Assembly (NCBI RefSeq): GCF_017086365.1
Contig: NZ_CP070969.1
Location: 5,332,001-5,396,000 of the forward strand
Reading direction: 5' to 3'
Origin: Paenibacillus tianjinensis
GTDB taxonomy: Bacteria > Bacillota > Bacilli > Paenibacillales > Paenibacillaceae
Length of the DNA: 64,000 nt
The translations under genes and the position numbers were made by a program. Positions 18,076 to 26,134 of this stretch are shown in pieces. The notes under the pieces are model-generated. The model saw only the letters and a program-made list of their open reading frames with translations. It searched no databases and was not told where the DNA came from. Each line of letters starts with the position of its first letter. The first letter of the stretch is position 1.

Positions 18076-19782
18076 TTAAGCGTATTTAATCTCAATTCCA
18101 TGGGATTTGATCAGTTCACCGGCAAGCGGAGTAATTACACACCCTTTGGAAACAAACGCCACCTTCTGGCCCTTGTCAATCAGCTCTCTCACTTTGCTCT
18201 CTGTCAGTAAGTTGTACAGATTGGGATTCCCTTTGTCCTGCTCTATGCCGCCGGCGGTTTTAGGAGAAGCGCCGGCGCTGTCAATGGTGTGTCCAGACTG
18301 GAAGCTGTCCGCCGGGGACTGGGACTCGAAATTGCGGTTCCACCAGGCTTCAAACGGGTTATTGGCCTGAACGCCGGCATTCAGTGGCGGCTGGGGCGGC
18401 AACGCTGCTCCTTTTTCCGTTTCCGGCCGGACGGTGTGTGCGAGCTTCCGCAAGGATTCATGAATGTTTGTATCAGGACTTTCGGAATCCTCCATCTTTC
18501 CGGCGTTGAACTTCTCATATCCCGCGAGATCGAAAAAGCCATGCCCGGTTAGACAGAATACAATTGTTTTGCCGGAATTCCGGTTTTCCAGAGCGACATC
18601 GATTGCCGCTTTTACACTGTGCGCCGATTCAGGCGCCGGAACATAACCTTCCAGCTTGGCGAATAATCTCGCCGCCCCGTAAATATCCAGCTGGGAATAT
18701 GCACGGGCTTCGGCGTGCCCGTCTGCGATGAACTTGCTGACCAACGGCGACAGACCATGGTAGCGCAAGCCTCCGGAATGGATAACGGGAGCTGAGAATT
18801 CATGCCCCAGCGTATACATTTTGCTGAGCGGGGTCAATCTGGCTGTATCACCATAATCATACGTATAGATTCCTTTGGTTACAGTAGGCACAGCGTTGGA
18901 CTCCACCGCGATAAAATGCAAGTCACGGTTTCTCTCCAGCTTCTCGCGCAGGAAAGGAAAACAAATTCCCGCAAAGCTGCTGCCTCCGCCAATGCAGCTG
19001 ATAATATAGTTAGGCGTGATCTGCAAGGAATTCAGCTGATTCTTAAGCTCATTGCCGATGATGGTTTGATGCAGGCAGACAAAATTCATCGAGCTCCCCA
19101 AGGTGTATACCGTATTCCGGTCGGAAGACGCATACTCCACCGCTTCAGCGATGGCAATCCCCAGACTGCCCTGTGAATCCGGATCATTCTTGCGGATCTG
19201 GCGGCCGAACTCCGTCAGATTTGAAGGACTGCTGTGCACTTTGGAGCCGTAGGTTTGCATAAGAATCCGCCGTTGCGGTTTGGAATCAAAGCTGTTTTTC
19301 ACCATAAACACATTGCAATTCAGATCAAAAAAGCTGGACGCCATACTCATTGCGCTGCCCCACTGCCCTGCTCCGGTTTCAGCAACAACGTTGGTAAAGC
19401 CGCACTTTTTGCTGAAATAAGCCTGCGCGATGGCTGAGTTCGCTTTATGGCTGCCGATTGGCGAGACGCCTTCATATTTGTAGAAGATTTTACAGTTTGT
19501 ATCCAAATACTTCTCCAGATTCCGTGCTCTGATCAAAGGGCTCGGTCTCCACATCGCATAATAATCCAGAAGCTCCGGGGGAATGGGGATGTTTACGTCT
19601 TTCCTGTTGATTTCCTGCTCCGCCAACAGCTCGGGAAAAATATTAGACAGCGAATGGACATTAACCGGCTGATGTGTTGTGGAATCCAGATGCGGCACGT
19701 AAAACTCCGGATAATCGGCCATGATATTGTACCAATGGGTGGGGATGTCGCTTTTTTGACTATATGAATGATTTCTGTTCAT
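18076..19782 (-). CDS. TrpB2-like PLP enzyme fused to a EutQ-N-like C-terminal tail
   Basis: Residues 1 to about 450 are a TrpB2-type tryptophan synthase beta homologue: YEGVSPIGSHKANSA with PLP-lysine Lys113, AETGAGQWGSAMS (134-146), and phosphate-binding CIGGGSSFAG (263-272). Unlike ordinary TrpB there is an extra about 118 residues: a Pro/Ser/Gln-rich, probably disordered linker (about 455-521) with NPFEAWWNRNFE, then a compact module (522-568) reading LLTESKVRELIDKG and ITPLAGELIKSHGIEI, which resembles the N-terminus of EutQ, a microcompartment protein. This suggests shell association. It lies 63 bases before the BMC hexamer gene. Beta-replacement on serine with a nucleophilic aromatic is the expected chemistry; the true substrate is unknown. 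No trpA is nearby. Confidence 0.85.
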   Translation of the reverse strand: MNRNHSYSQKSDIPTHWYNIMADYPEFYVPHLDSTTHQPVNVHSLSNIFPELLAEQEINRKDVNIPIPPELLDYYAMWRPSPLIRARNLEKYLDTNCKIFYKYEGVSPIGSHKANSAIAQAYFSKKCGFTNVVAETGAGQWGSAMSMASSFFDLNCNVFMVKNSFDSKPQRRILMQTYGSKVHSSPSNLTEFGRQIRKNDPDSQGSLGIAIAEAVEYASSDRNTVYTLGSSMNFVCLHQTIIGNELKNQLNSLQITPNYIISCIGGGSSFAGICFPFLREKLERNRDLHFIAVESNAVPTVTKGIYTYDYGDTARLTPLSKMYTLGHEFSAPVIHSGGLRYHGLSPLVSKFIADGHAEARAYSQLDIYGAARLFAKLEGYVPAPESAHSVKAAIDVALENRNSGKTIVFCLTGHGFFDLAGYEKFNAGKMEDSESPDTNIHESLRKLAHTVRPETEKGAALPPQPPLNAGVQANNPFEAWWNRNFESQSPADSFQSGHTIDSAGASPKTAGGIEQDKGNPNLYNLLTESKVRELIDKGQKVAFVSKGCVITPLAGELIKSHGIEIKYA

Positions 19783-19845
19783 AGCTCCTCCTACACGAGT
19801 GGCCCGGGATGCTGGACAACCCGAACCGCTTCTGGGATTGTGTAA

Positions 19846-20133
19846 TTACGACTCTTCCTTAACATGTTGAATGTTGAATCTCTTCTCGACTTCTTCATGC
19901 GGTCTAGGAATCACATGGGCACTGATCAACTCGCCACATTTAACCGCTGCTTCGGCGCCGGCATCAATCGCTGCTTTGACCGCCGCTACGTCACCTCTGA
20001 GAATGACCGTCACAAAGGCGGAGCCGATCTTCTCCACTTTGATAATATTTACCGAAGCTGCCTTTACTGCGGCATCTGCGGCATTGATCGCCGCCGTCAA
20101 TCCTTTGGTTTCCAACAATCCAATAGCATTCAT
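19846..20133 (-). CDS. BMC-H hexameric microcompartment shell protein (locus 1)
   Basis: Single BMC-domain protein (95 aa) of the EutM/PduA/CcmK type that tiles the facets of a protein shell. The sequence is canonical: [40 protein letters not shown], then [11 protein letters not shown] at the C-terminus. It has an ordinary pore region (KIGSAF). It sits 12 bases downstream of the pentamer gene and upstream of the TrpB2-like gene. It is the only canonical hexamer in the cluster; no tandem BMC-T protein is present. Confidence 0.95.
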   Translation of the reverse strand: MNAIGLLETKGLTAAINAADAAVKAASVNIIKVEKIGSAFVTVILRGDVAAVKAAIDAGAEAAVKCGELISAHVIPRPHEEVEKRFNIQHVKEES

Positions 20134-20145
20134 ACTGTAATCCTC

Positions 20146-20424
20146 CTAGAATATTTTTGGGTCTATCGTATTGACTGTATCCACAATTCCAACAATGGCG
20201 GCGTCTGCCGGTGTCTTTTCCTGAAAGACATGCTGCGCCTGACTGCCCTTCACAACTAGCACACAGTCGCCGATACCGGCCCCGACCAGATCAAGGGCAA
20301 CGAATACTTCGCGGTTCTTCCCTAATTTCGGGTGCAGAGACTCAATCAGAAACAGCTTGTACTTGTCGAGCTCCTTCTTTTTCATCGTAGACACCACGTT
20401 CCCCACAACTCTACCTAGTATCAT
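20146..20424 (-). CDS. EutN/CcmL-type BMC-P pentameric vertex protein
   Basis: Pentamer-forming vertex protein (92 aa) that closes a microcompartment shell. MILGRVVGNVVSTMKKKEL at the N-terminus, KLFLIESL, and the GIGDCVLVVKGSQAQ loop followed by PADAAIVGIVDTV are the EutN/CcmL signature. Presence of a pentamer with a hexamer argues for a closed shell rather than a stray BMC gene. It is spaced 14 bases from the dehydrogenase gene upstream, within one operon. Confidence 0.95.
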   Translation of the reverse strand: MILGRVVGNVVSTMKKKELDKYKLFLIESLHPKLGKNREVFVALDLVGAGIGDCVLVVKGSQAQHVFQEKTPADAAIVGIVDTVNTIDPKIF

Positions 20425-20438
20425 CGCTTGAGTTCCTT

Positions 20439-21551
20439 TTATATTTTTGGGTTTCGGACAACCTTGTTCCCCAGCATGTCTTTAAGCATTTCATTCGCCC
20501 CTCCGCCAATGCTTAACCAACGAATATCATTGTACAGATTGGCGATCCAGTGATCAGATACATATCCTTTGGCGCCATACAATTGCAGGGCAGCGTCAGC
20601 CAACTCCCTCAACAGCTCGGTTGACTGAATCTTGGCAACAAAAACATGGTTTTTGTCGGCCTGATTTTGCTTCAAATCATTAATTAAGTTAAGTACGAAT
20701 TGTTTCAGCACGCTGATCTTCGAGTAAAAATCAGAGATAAGGAACTTGTTCCGCTGAAATTCAATGAGACGTTTACCGAATATTTCCCGCCGGTTCAAGT
20801 GCTCCGTCAATTCTGTAAAGATCATTTCACTCATGCTCAGCGCCATAATCGAGATGAGTGTCCGCTCAAAATCCAATGCGCCCGCCAAGTATTCAAACCC
20901 GCGGTTCTTCCTGCCCAGCAAACAATCAGCAGCCACCGGGCAGTCTGCAAAATGCACCTCTCCGAATGGCATCAGTCTGGCACCGGCCTTATCCGTCTCT
21001 TCCGATACATCAATCCCCTTCTGATGTCTTTCAACCAGGAACAGGCTGATGGATTTCCAGGCTTCACCGGCTTCATTCGTTCTGGCAGCCACCAGAAAAT
21101 AATCGGCTATTGGGGCGTTTGTAATGTACATCTTTTTGCCGGTAATCATGTAGCCTTCATTATCTGCAGCAATCGCCTGCGTTGTCAGCTTGTTGATATC
21201 CGAACCGGCATTTTCCTCGGAAATACATAGAGCAATATTTTTATTGCCCGTTCTGATTTCCTCTGCCGCCTTCTCCGCAGCCGGATTTCTGAACCTCCGC
21301 AACAGGCGAAGGGCAATTTCATTAACCGAATAGGTGCCGATAAGGCCCACACTTTTGTGGACTGCCAGTTCCTGGCACAGTGAATAGTATGACTCCAACC
21401 CTGATTCTGCACGGCTGGACAATCCGATCCATTCCTGATCGCCCATTTCTTTCCACGCCTCCCGCGGAAGATAACCAAGCTTCATCCATGTGCTCAGTCC
21501 GGCAGAAAGATAATCTATCGTCGTCTTCATTTCAACTGCTTGTTGAATCAA
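20439..21551 (-). CDS. Acyl-CoA-dehydrogenase-like flavoprotein
   Basis: FAD enzyme of the acyl-CoA dehydrogenase superfamily (370 aa). Visible motifs are ALCISEENAGSDINKLTTQA (FAD/substrate loop), GYMITGKKMYITNAPIADYFLVAA, and LQLYGAKGYVSDHWIANLYNDIRWLSIGGGANEM at the C-terminus. Next to a stand-alone adenylation enzyme and an ACP, it resembles enzymes that oxidise aminoacyl groups on a carrier protein (as in prolyl-to-pyrrolyl oxidation) more than a beta-oxidation enzyme. The TTG start overlaps the adenylation gene stop (TTGA); an ATG at 21530 is the alternative. Substrate uncertain. Confidence 0.82.
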   Translation of the reverse strand: MIQQAVEMKTTIDYLSAGLSTWMKLGYLPREAWKEMGDQEWIGLSSRAESGLESYYSLCQELAVHKSVGLIGTYSVNEIALRLLRRFRNPAAEKAAEEIRTGNKNIALCISEENAGSDINKLTTQAIAADNEGYMITGKKMYITNAPIADYFLVAARTNEAGEAWKSISLFLVERHQKGIDVSEETDKAGARLMPFGEVHFADCPVAADCLLGRKNRGFEYLAGALDFERTLISIMALSMSEMIFTELTEHLNRREIFGKRLIEFQRNKFLISDFYSKISVLKQFVLNLINDLKQNQADKNHVFVAKIQSTELLRELADAALQLYGAKGYVSDHWIANLYNDIRWLSIGGGANEMLKDMLGNKVVRNPKI

Positions 21552-23068
21552 TGTGCAACCAGCCCCCTAATTTTGTTCAGATCCAGCTTTCCGTTGCTTA
21601 ACCGGGGCAACTTACGTTCAATGGCATAGTATCCCGGGATCATATAGGCAGGAAGCCTGGTTGAAACAAATTCTTTGATTTCCAGCAGGACCGCCTCAAA
21701 CTTAATATCCGGCTGATCCACCTCGACAGCGGCGACCAGATAGTCCCCTCTCTCATCCATAAAAACATAACAAGCCCCTACCATTTCTATTTGCCTGATC
21801 GTATTCTCGACTTCCTGCGGATAGATTCGGTATCCCCTCATTTTGATCATATTGCCGCTGCGTCCGGCAAAGTAGTATACACCGTTCTCCTGATATACTT
21901 GATCGTCTGTCTTGTAATAGATTTGGTCGCGCAGCATGACAAATTTATTGGCCGAAGGATCATTAAAATGGCCCCAGTATCCTTTCATCAGCTGTGCACC
22001 TCCAACATATAGTTCACCAACCCCCTCACCATCACCAATAATAACTTCTCCGGTTGTTATAAGTAGAAACTCAACGCCTGGAAGCGGTCTGCCAATCGGA
22101 ATAACTCCCTTTTCATAATCCCCCCTCTCCAATTCATGGACGCAGCAGGCAACGACCGTTTCCGTCGGTCCGTAGCCGTTCAACAGTTTTACATGCGGTG
22201 ATATTCCATGGAATTTCTGCAGATCACTGGCATTGGCAGATTCTCCGCCGAACCAGATCGAACGCAGGAAATCCCAGGAGTAACGCGGATAATTGGAGAA
22301 ACGGCTTACCAGCATAGAGATAATATTAGGAGTGCAGGAGAAATCTGTAATACGATGCTTCTGCAGCACTTCTATCAGGGAATCAATAAAGACGAACCTG
22401 TCGAAAACTACGGTGGTCCCCCCGACAACCCACGGAACAAGAAGCTCCATCAGCACCGGGTCAAAGTGTAAGGGAAAGAAATTAAGAAACCGGGTATCTG
22501 ACGAATAACCGGCTTTAGCAGCAGCGGCTTCTAAAAAACTGGCCAATGCCGCCCGCTGCACGGCCACTCCCTTAGGTATACCTGTGGAACCCGAAGTATA
22601 GATCAAGTAAGCCAGATCTTCCCCCTCGGGAGCCGCGTTAATCGAAACAGCGTTGCTGATCTCGTGAACAATCGGTTCCATCGGAATATCCCGAATAACA
22701 GTGAGGTCCTTCACACTGGTAAAAGTGGCTCCCCCCACCCGGTCCATAACAACTTGATCCAAAAAAATCGCCATCGCGCCGGAATTGCCAAGTATATAGT
22801 GTATTCGTTCTTTGGGACTGGAATAATCAATGGGTACAAACACAATCCCTTCTTCCAGGCAGGCGAAAATAACCGCGATTACGGAAATGGACTTGGCGGA
22901 AGCGATGATCAAACGGTCTCCCCGTTCAAGCCCTATAGACCGGAATAAATAAACAGCGTTAGTTACCATTTGCAGGAATTCTGTATCTGCACAAGTTCTA
23001 TCCCGGTGAATAAAAGCAGGGCGGTCAGGGGCCAATTGCCGCCGGTGAAGTAGTTGTCGCAGTCTCAT
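21548..23068 (-). CDS. Stand-alone adenylation enzyme (AMP-dependent ligase)
   Basis: ANL-superfamily ligase of 506 residues that activates a carboxylate as acyl-AMP and probably loads it on the cluster ACP. Motifs: YTSGSTGIPKG (A3), FGGESANASDLQKF, GYGPTETVVAC (A5), GRSGNMIKMRGYRIYPQEVE (A8) and LSNGKLDLNKI with the catalytic lysine near the C-terminus (A10). It resembles free-standing NRPS-type adenylation proteins such as prolyl- or D-alanyl-AMP ligases. With the aldolase/cyclase pair upstream, an aminohydroxybenzoate is a reasonable substrate; proline is the main alternative given the adjacent dehydrogenase. Confidence 0.87.
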   Translation of the reverse strand: MRLRQLLHRRQLAPDRPAFIHRDRTCADTEFLQMVTNAVYLFRSIGLERGDRLIIASAKSISVIAVIFACLEEGIVFVPIDYSSPKERIHYILGNSGAMAIFLDQVVMDRVGGATFTSVKDLTVIRDIPMEPIVHEISNAVSINAAPEGEDLAYLIYTSGSTGIPKGVAVQRAALASFLEAAAAKAGYSSDTRFLNFFPLHFDPVLMELLVPWVVGGTTVVFDRFVFIDSLIEVLQKHRITDFSCTPNIISMLVSRFSNYPRYSWDFLRSIWFGGESANASDLQKFHGISPHVKLLNGYGPTETVVACCVHELERGDYEKGVIPIGRPLPGVEFLLITTGEVIIGDGEGVGELYVGGAQLMKGYWGHFNDPSANKFVMLRDQIYYKTDDQVYQENGVYYFAGRSGNMIKMRGYRIYPQEVENTIRQIEMVGACYVFMDERGDYLVAAVEVDQPDIKFEAVLLEIKEFVSTRLPAYMIPGYYAIERKLPRLSNGKLDLNKIRGLVAH

Positions 23069-23091
23069 TAGGCAATCACTCCAATATTCAA

Positions 23092-24228
23092 TTATACTTC
23101 TCTGATTGTTTCGAGAATTTTCAAGCCTACATGTCTTCCCGGAACATCCAGATGCACCAGCAGCTTATCTCCGATTTTGATCTCGCTTGACGGGCGAATT
23201 TCCCCCTTGCCTCCCATCATGCGGACATGCCAATCATCCTGGATAAACGTATTCAGGATCGTTCCGTCCACTTCGCATTCAATATACAGCAAAGGCCGGG
23301 ATTCAATCTTTAAGCGGCCTACAGTAACCACTCTTGCTTCACCCTTTGAATTGACGATGTACACCTCATCTCCTGCTTTGATATCGGATAAATATACTGC
23401 CCTGTCCCCCGGTACCCAGGCATACAGGTGCAACCCACCAGCGTTTACCCGAAATTGCCTTAAATTCATGTACGGCAGAAAATGAGTTTCACTACAAGTC
23501 AGGATTCCTCCACTTGAGGTGGAGCCTAGAAGCATTCCTTCATCCTGATATAATTCTGAAGTCGTATCGATGCAGACCCGGCTTCCCATGCCCGTATGTC
23601 TGATTTTTTTAACTACGCCTTCCCGCAGCTCGAATTTTTTTATTTTGGAACGGCTTACAGTTTCGCTGAACCTGATGATATCTTGAACCTGATTGGTAGA
23701 AAGTACAATTCCATCACTGCCAACCTCCATCGTCATCAAGCTAACTTCTCCATCTTCTGCCGTTCGTACCTTTTTAAATACTTGACAGGATGTAAGCTGT
23801 GTCGTTGCCAGTATCAATTCCAACGGAATGTTGGTAGGATCTTTGAACTCAATGATGACCAAATCCACAGAATTGACCAATTCGACAGTTTGATCTAACG
23901 TTTCGCGATCCTTCACATTGATGGTTAGAGCGATTTTTATGTTTTGTCCATTTAGTTTCACCTTGGTTTGTTGAAGCAGCTTCAAGTTGTTCGCAACAAT
24001 ATACTTAACTTTCTTAAACAAAGGCTCTTTTACCAAATTCTCGACATCGGCCATCTCGGATACCAGTACCGCTAATTCCATCCGCTGTGGCAATTGGATT
24101 TTCCCTAATAGAGAAAAATGCCGGTAATCAATATAGATGGTGGAGTAGTTAAGCTGACACACCTTATCAATTGTGTCCACCTTAGTATCAGCAGTTGCCT
24201 CAAACCAAATCTCTCTCTCTTTCTCCAT
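23092..24228 (-). CDS. 3-dehydroquinate synthase II / GriH-like cyclase
   Basis: Homologue of the archaeal-type dehydroquinate synthase (378 aa). MGSRVCIDTTSELYQDEGMLLGS, QFRVNAGGLHLYAWVPG, SDIKAGDEVYIV and VGRLKIESRPLL are characteristic. In archaea this enzyme acts after ADH synthase to give 3-dehydroquinate; in actinomycetes GriH uses the GriI product to form 3-amino-4-hydroxybenzoate. Its gene overlaps the aldolase gene by 29 bases. In a bacterium expected to have a standard shikimate pathway, this pair points to secondary metabolism. I set the start at the ATG at 24228, eight bases after GGGGAG. Confidence 0.88.
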   Translation of the reverse strand: MEKEREIWFEATADTKVDTIDKVCQLNYSTIYIDYRHFSLLGKIQLPQRMELAVLVSEMADVENLVKEPLFKKVKYIVANNLKLLQQTKVKLNGQNIKIALTINVKDRETLDQTVELVNSVDLVIIEFKDPTNIPLELILATTQLTSCQVFKKVRTAEDGEVSLMTMEVGSDGIVLSTNQVQDIIRFSETVSRSKIKKFELREGVVKKIRHTGMGSRVCIDTTSELYQDEGMLLGSTSSGGILTCSETHFLPYMNLRQFRVNAGGLHLYAWVPGDRAVYLSDIKAGDEVYIVNSKGEARVVTVGRLKIESRPLLYIECEVDGTILNTFIQDDWHVRMMGGKGEIRPSSEIKIGDKLLVHLDVPGRHVGLKILETIREV

Positions 24229-25027
24229 TCGCCACACTCCCCCTATAAATTGTTTGTATCAAATCCTCAGGGTCTGCCCCATGGTTAACCACTAAATCAA
24301 TGCTTTCAATAATCCCCTGCATATGATTGTCCTGAAACACATTCCTTCCAATCGCTACGCCGCTTGCTCCAACATCAATGGCATCTCTTATCGTCTGCAG
24401 CAGTCTTTTTTTGTCATGGTGATTTTCACCACCGGCAATGACGACTGGAATATCCACTGCATTTACAATTTTTTCAAAGGAATACTTATCCGTATAGTTC
24501 ACCTTAACAACGTCGGCACCAATTTCCATGGCGACCCGCGCACTCACCAAAGCGTTTTGCACATTGTACTCGTCAACCATATCCCCCCGCGGATACATCA
24601 TGGCTATAAGGGGTATCCCCCACTGGTTGCACTCTTCCGATATTTTGCCGAAATCCTTGATCATCTGATAATCAAAGTCGTTGCCGATGTTGATATGTAT
24701 TGAAACGGCATCTACACCGGTCTTTGATGCTTCCTCTACAGAAGCTATCAGCACTTTCCTCAATTGGTTGGGACTGAATCCGATGGAAGCACTCAGATGC
24801 ATAATAACAGCCATATCCCTGTTTTCTTTGAAAATATCCTTGCATACGTGTATGTTTCCTTTATGCAATACAACCGCATTTACCTTGGAATGGCACAGCT
24901 TCGCTACTGTATCCCGAATATTCACAATTCCGTCGATGGGTCCCAGTGTAATGCCATGATCAAGAGGAGTTATCAGAATTTTGCCGGTGGAAGGATGAAA
25001 TAATTTTCGCATTCTCAAATCTTTCAT
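24200..25027 (-). CDS. ADH-synthase / GriI-like class I aldolase
   Basis: Class I aldolase of the 2-amino-3,7-dideoxy-D-threo-hept-6-ulosonate synthase family (275 aa). ITPLDHGITLGPIDG (19-33), LIAMMYPRGD (140-149) and VVKVNYTD with Schiff-base candidate Lys175 match the archaeal enzyme and GriI closely; AGGENH and SGVAIGRNVFQ complete the barrel. GriI condenses aspartate semialdehyde with dihydroxyacetone phosphate. The start ATG at 25027 follows GAGGAGG by five bases and overlaps the GNAT stop (ATGA). With the next gene it forms the two-enzyme module for 3-amino-4-hydroxybenzoate (or dehydroquinate). Confidence 0.9.
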   Translation of the reverse strand: MKDLRMRKLFHPSTGKILITPLDHGITLGPIDGIVNIRDTVAKLCHSKVNAVVLHKGNIHVCKDIFKENRDMAVIMHLSASIGFSPNQLRKVLIASVEEASKTGVDAVSIHINIGNDFDYQMIKDFGKISEECNQWGIPLIAMMYPRGDMVDEYNVQNALVSARVAMEIGADVVKVNYTDKYSFEKIVNAVDIPVVIAGGENHHDKKRLLQTIRDAIDVGASGVAIGRNVFQDNHMQGIIESIDLVVNHGADPEDLIQTIYRGSVANGERERDLV

Positions 25028-25473
25028 TTGATCCTCCTCATATAGCACAGCTGAAAGCTACCCACGTTCTTCAATGACTCATCCCAATAGCCCAGCTTGC
25101 CGTAGAGGCGTTTGACATCTTTGCTTCGCTCACCTGTAAAGATCAGAAAGCTGCTGCTTTCCCTAAAAATTTCGTGTACCCTATTCATCAATTGCGTACC
25201 GATACCTTTATTTTGTTCCAAAGGATGCACGATCAATTTCCCTACATGGCAGACGTTATCTACATCCAGGAATGCCCGGACCGAGCCGATAATCCTGCCT
25301 TGCTCCGAGAATTTCAGTATCGTGGATCGCTTAAACTCTCCCTGAATTTCCTCCAGCGATTGTTTGAGCGGCTCAATATCCATGCCGTAGATTTCTTCCG
25401 CTTCTCTCTGGAATGCCAGTTTCTGCAGATTCAAAATTTCCGGGAGATCCTCCATTCTTGCTTCTTCTATCAA
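25024..25473 (-). CDS. GNAT-family N-acetyltransferase
   Basis: Acetyl-CoA-dependent acetyltransferase (149 aa). VGKLIVHPLEQNKGIGTQLMNRV holds the acetyl-CoA loop (QNKGIG), preceded by IIGSVRAFLDVDN; the C-terminus VKRLYGKLGYWDES is the usual final strand-helix. The TTG start lies seven bases after GAGGAGG. It is the first gene of the larger cluster transcript after a 317-base regulatory gap and overlaps the aldolase by four bases. It may acetylate the amino group of an intermediate or product, as protection or tailoring; substrate unknown. Confidence 0.85.
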   Translation of the reverse strand: MIEEARMEDLPEILNLQKLAFQREAEEIYGMDIEPLKQSLEEIQGEFKRSTILKFSEQGRIIGSVRAFLDVDNVCHVGKLIVHPLEQNKGIGTQLMNRVHEIFRESSSFLIFTGERSKDVKRLYGKLGYWDESLKNVGSFQLCYMRRIK

Positions 25474-25538
25474 CTCATAGCCTCCTCAATCAAAGGTTAA
25501 CGAATCTCAGAATTGACGCTATGACGCGTCGTCGCACT

Positions 25539-25574
25539 AAAGTCAAAAGACACTCTTGTATGTCATCTGACTTT
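25539..25574. promoter_or_regulatory. Inverted repeat in the leader of the GNAT-to-BtrH operon
   Basis: AAAGTCAAAAGACA (25539-25552) and TGTCATCTGACTTT (25561-25574) are inverted repeats matching at 12 of 14 positions around an 8-base loop, 66 bases upstream of the TTG start. No T-run follows on the minus strand, so it is not an obvious terminator; a leader hairpin or operator is possible. Confidence 0.4.
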
Positions 25575-25647
25575 TTCGCCGAAGAATTGCCCGTCACTAT
25601 TCTTGACAATACGTGGCGCTAAAAACGCATTCCGGGTACACATTTAA

Positions 25648-25664
25648 TGCAAACGTTTGAATTT
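25648..25664. promoter_or_regulatory. Palindromic operator candidate, copy 1 (CAAACGTTTG core)
   Basis: TGCAAACGTTTGAATTT contains the perfect 10-bp palindrome CAAACGTTTG with a central CG, as in LacI-family/CcpA operators. It lies in the gap between the divergent BMC gene and the GNAT gene and is repeated exactly 106 bases away. The cognate regulator is not in the window; a CcpA-type cre is possible but one arm position does not fit. Confidence 0.5.
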
Positions 25665-25753
25665 TGCAATAAAAATAAAAAACACTATCAATTCCGAGCC
25701 AGGGTATCGATAATTCATGGTGATTTTTGTGAGGTTGGAAAATCTAAAAGCAG

Positions 25754-25770
25754 TGCAAACGTTTGAATTT
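25754..25770. promoter_or_regulatory. Palindromic operator candidate, copy 2 (CAAACGTTTG core)
   Basis: Exact 17-base copy of the site at 25648. The 106-base spacing is close to ten helical turns, which would allow a bound dimer pair to loop DNA. It lies 21 bases after the stop of the divergent BMC gene on the minus strand. Function inferred from duplication and palindromy. Confidence 0.5.
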
Positions 25771-25790
25771 GAAACCAAAAAAACCTTCGC

Positions 25791-26078
25791 TCAATTCATT
25801 TCAATTCCTTTGTTGTCGAGAGCAACAATATCAAAATCAAAATTAGGAATGACATTCAACTCATAATCAATATTTCTTAGAATACACATCTCCATTACAA
25901 GAGCCTCTGCTTCCCTGACTTGTCCCAGACTGCCTCTAAAAATGATGACAAGCGATCCTCCCATCGTTTCATGAAGTACCTTGACCAGTTCGACATATGT
26001 ATTCTTAACAATTAAATCGAACACACGAATTACATCTGCCAAACCTCTTACCTTTACCGTTGCCAGAGCCCGATTCAT
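25791..26078 (-). CDS. Divergent BMC-domain protein
   Basis: A 95-residue protein aligning by eye along its length with single BMC-domain shell proteins: ALATVKVRGLADVIRVFDLI corresponds to the first strand-helix, VELVKVLHETMGGSLVIIFRGSLGQV to the central strands, and YELNVIPNFDFDIVAL replaces the usual HVIPRPH end. The pore segment (HETMGGSL) and tail differ strongly from canonical hexamers, so it may be a minor facet protein or a hexamer with another job. ATG at 26078 follows AAGGGG; an upstream TTG is less likely. It follows the ACP gene by 56 bases. Confidence 0.72.
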   Translation of the reverse strand: MNRALATVKVRGLADVIRVFDLIVKNTYVELVKVLHETMGGSLVIIFRGSLGQVREAEALVMEMCILRNIDYELNVIPNFDFDIVALDNKGIEMN

Positions 26079-26134
26079 ATTGCCCCTTCTCTCCAATAAT
26101 TTATTTGGAGTTCTTCTTCGCTCCCCTCTGCCAG

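Noticed and set aside
18076..19782. Tryptophan biosynthesis gene trpB
   Set aside because: No other trp gene is present, the type is TrpB2 and a shell-type tail is attached.
20439..21551. Reading the dehydrogenase as part of a fatty-acid or amino-acid beta-oxidation operon
   Set aside because: No hydratase, thiolase or electron-transfer flavoprotein genes are nearby; the neighbours are an adenylation enzyme, shell genes and an ACP.
23092..25027. Housekeeping shikimate pathway enzymes
   Set aside because: The archaeal-type pair is unusual in Firmicutes and is embedded in a shell/decarboxylase/adenylation cluster; a biosynthetic role is more likely, though not proven.
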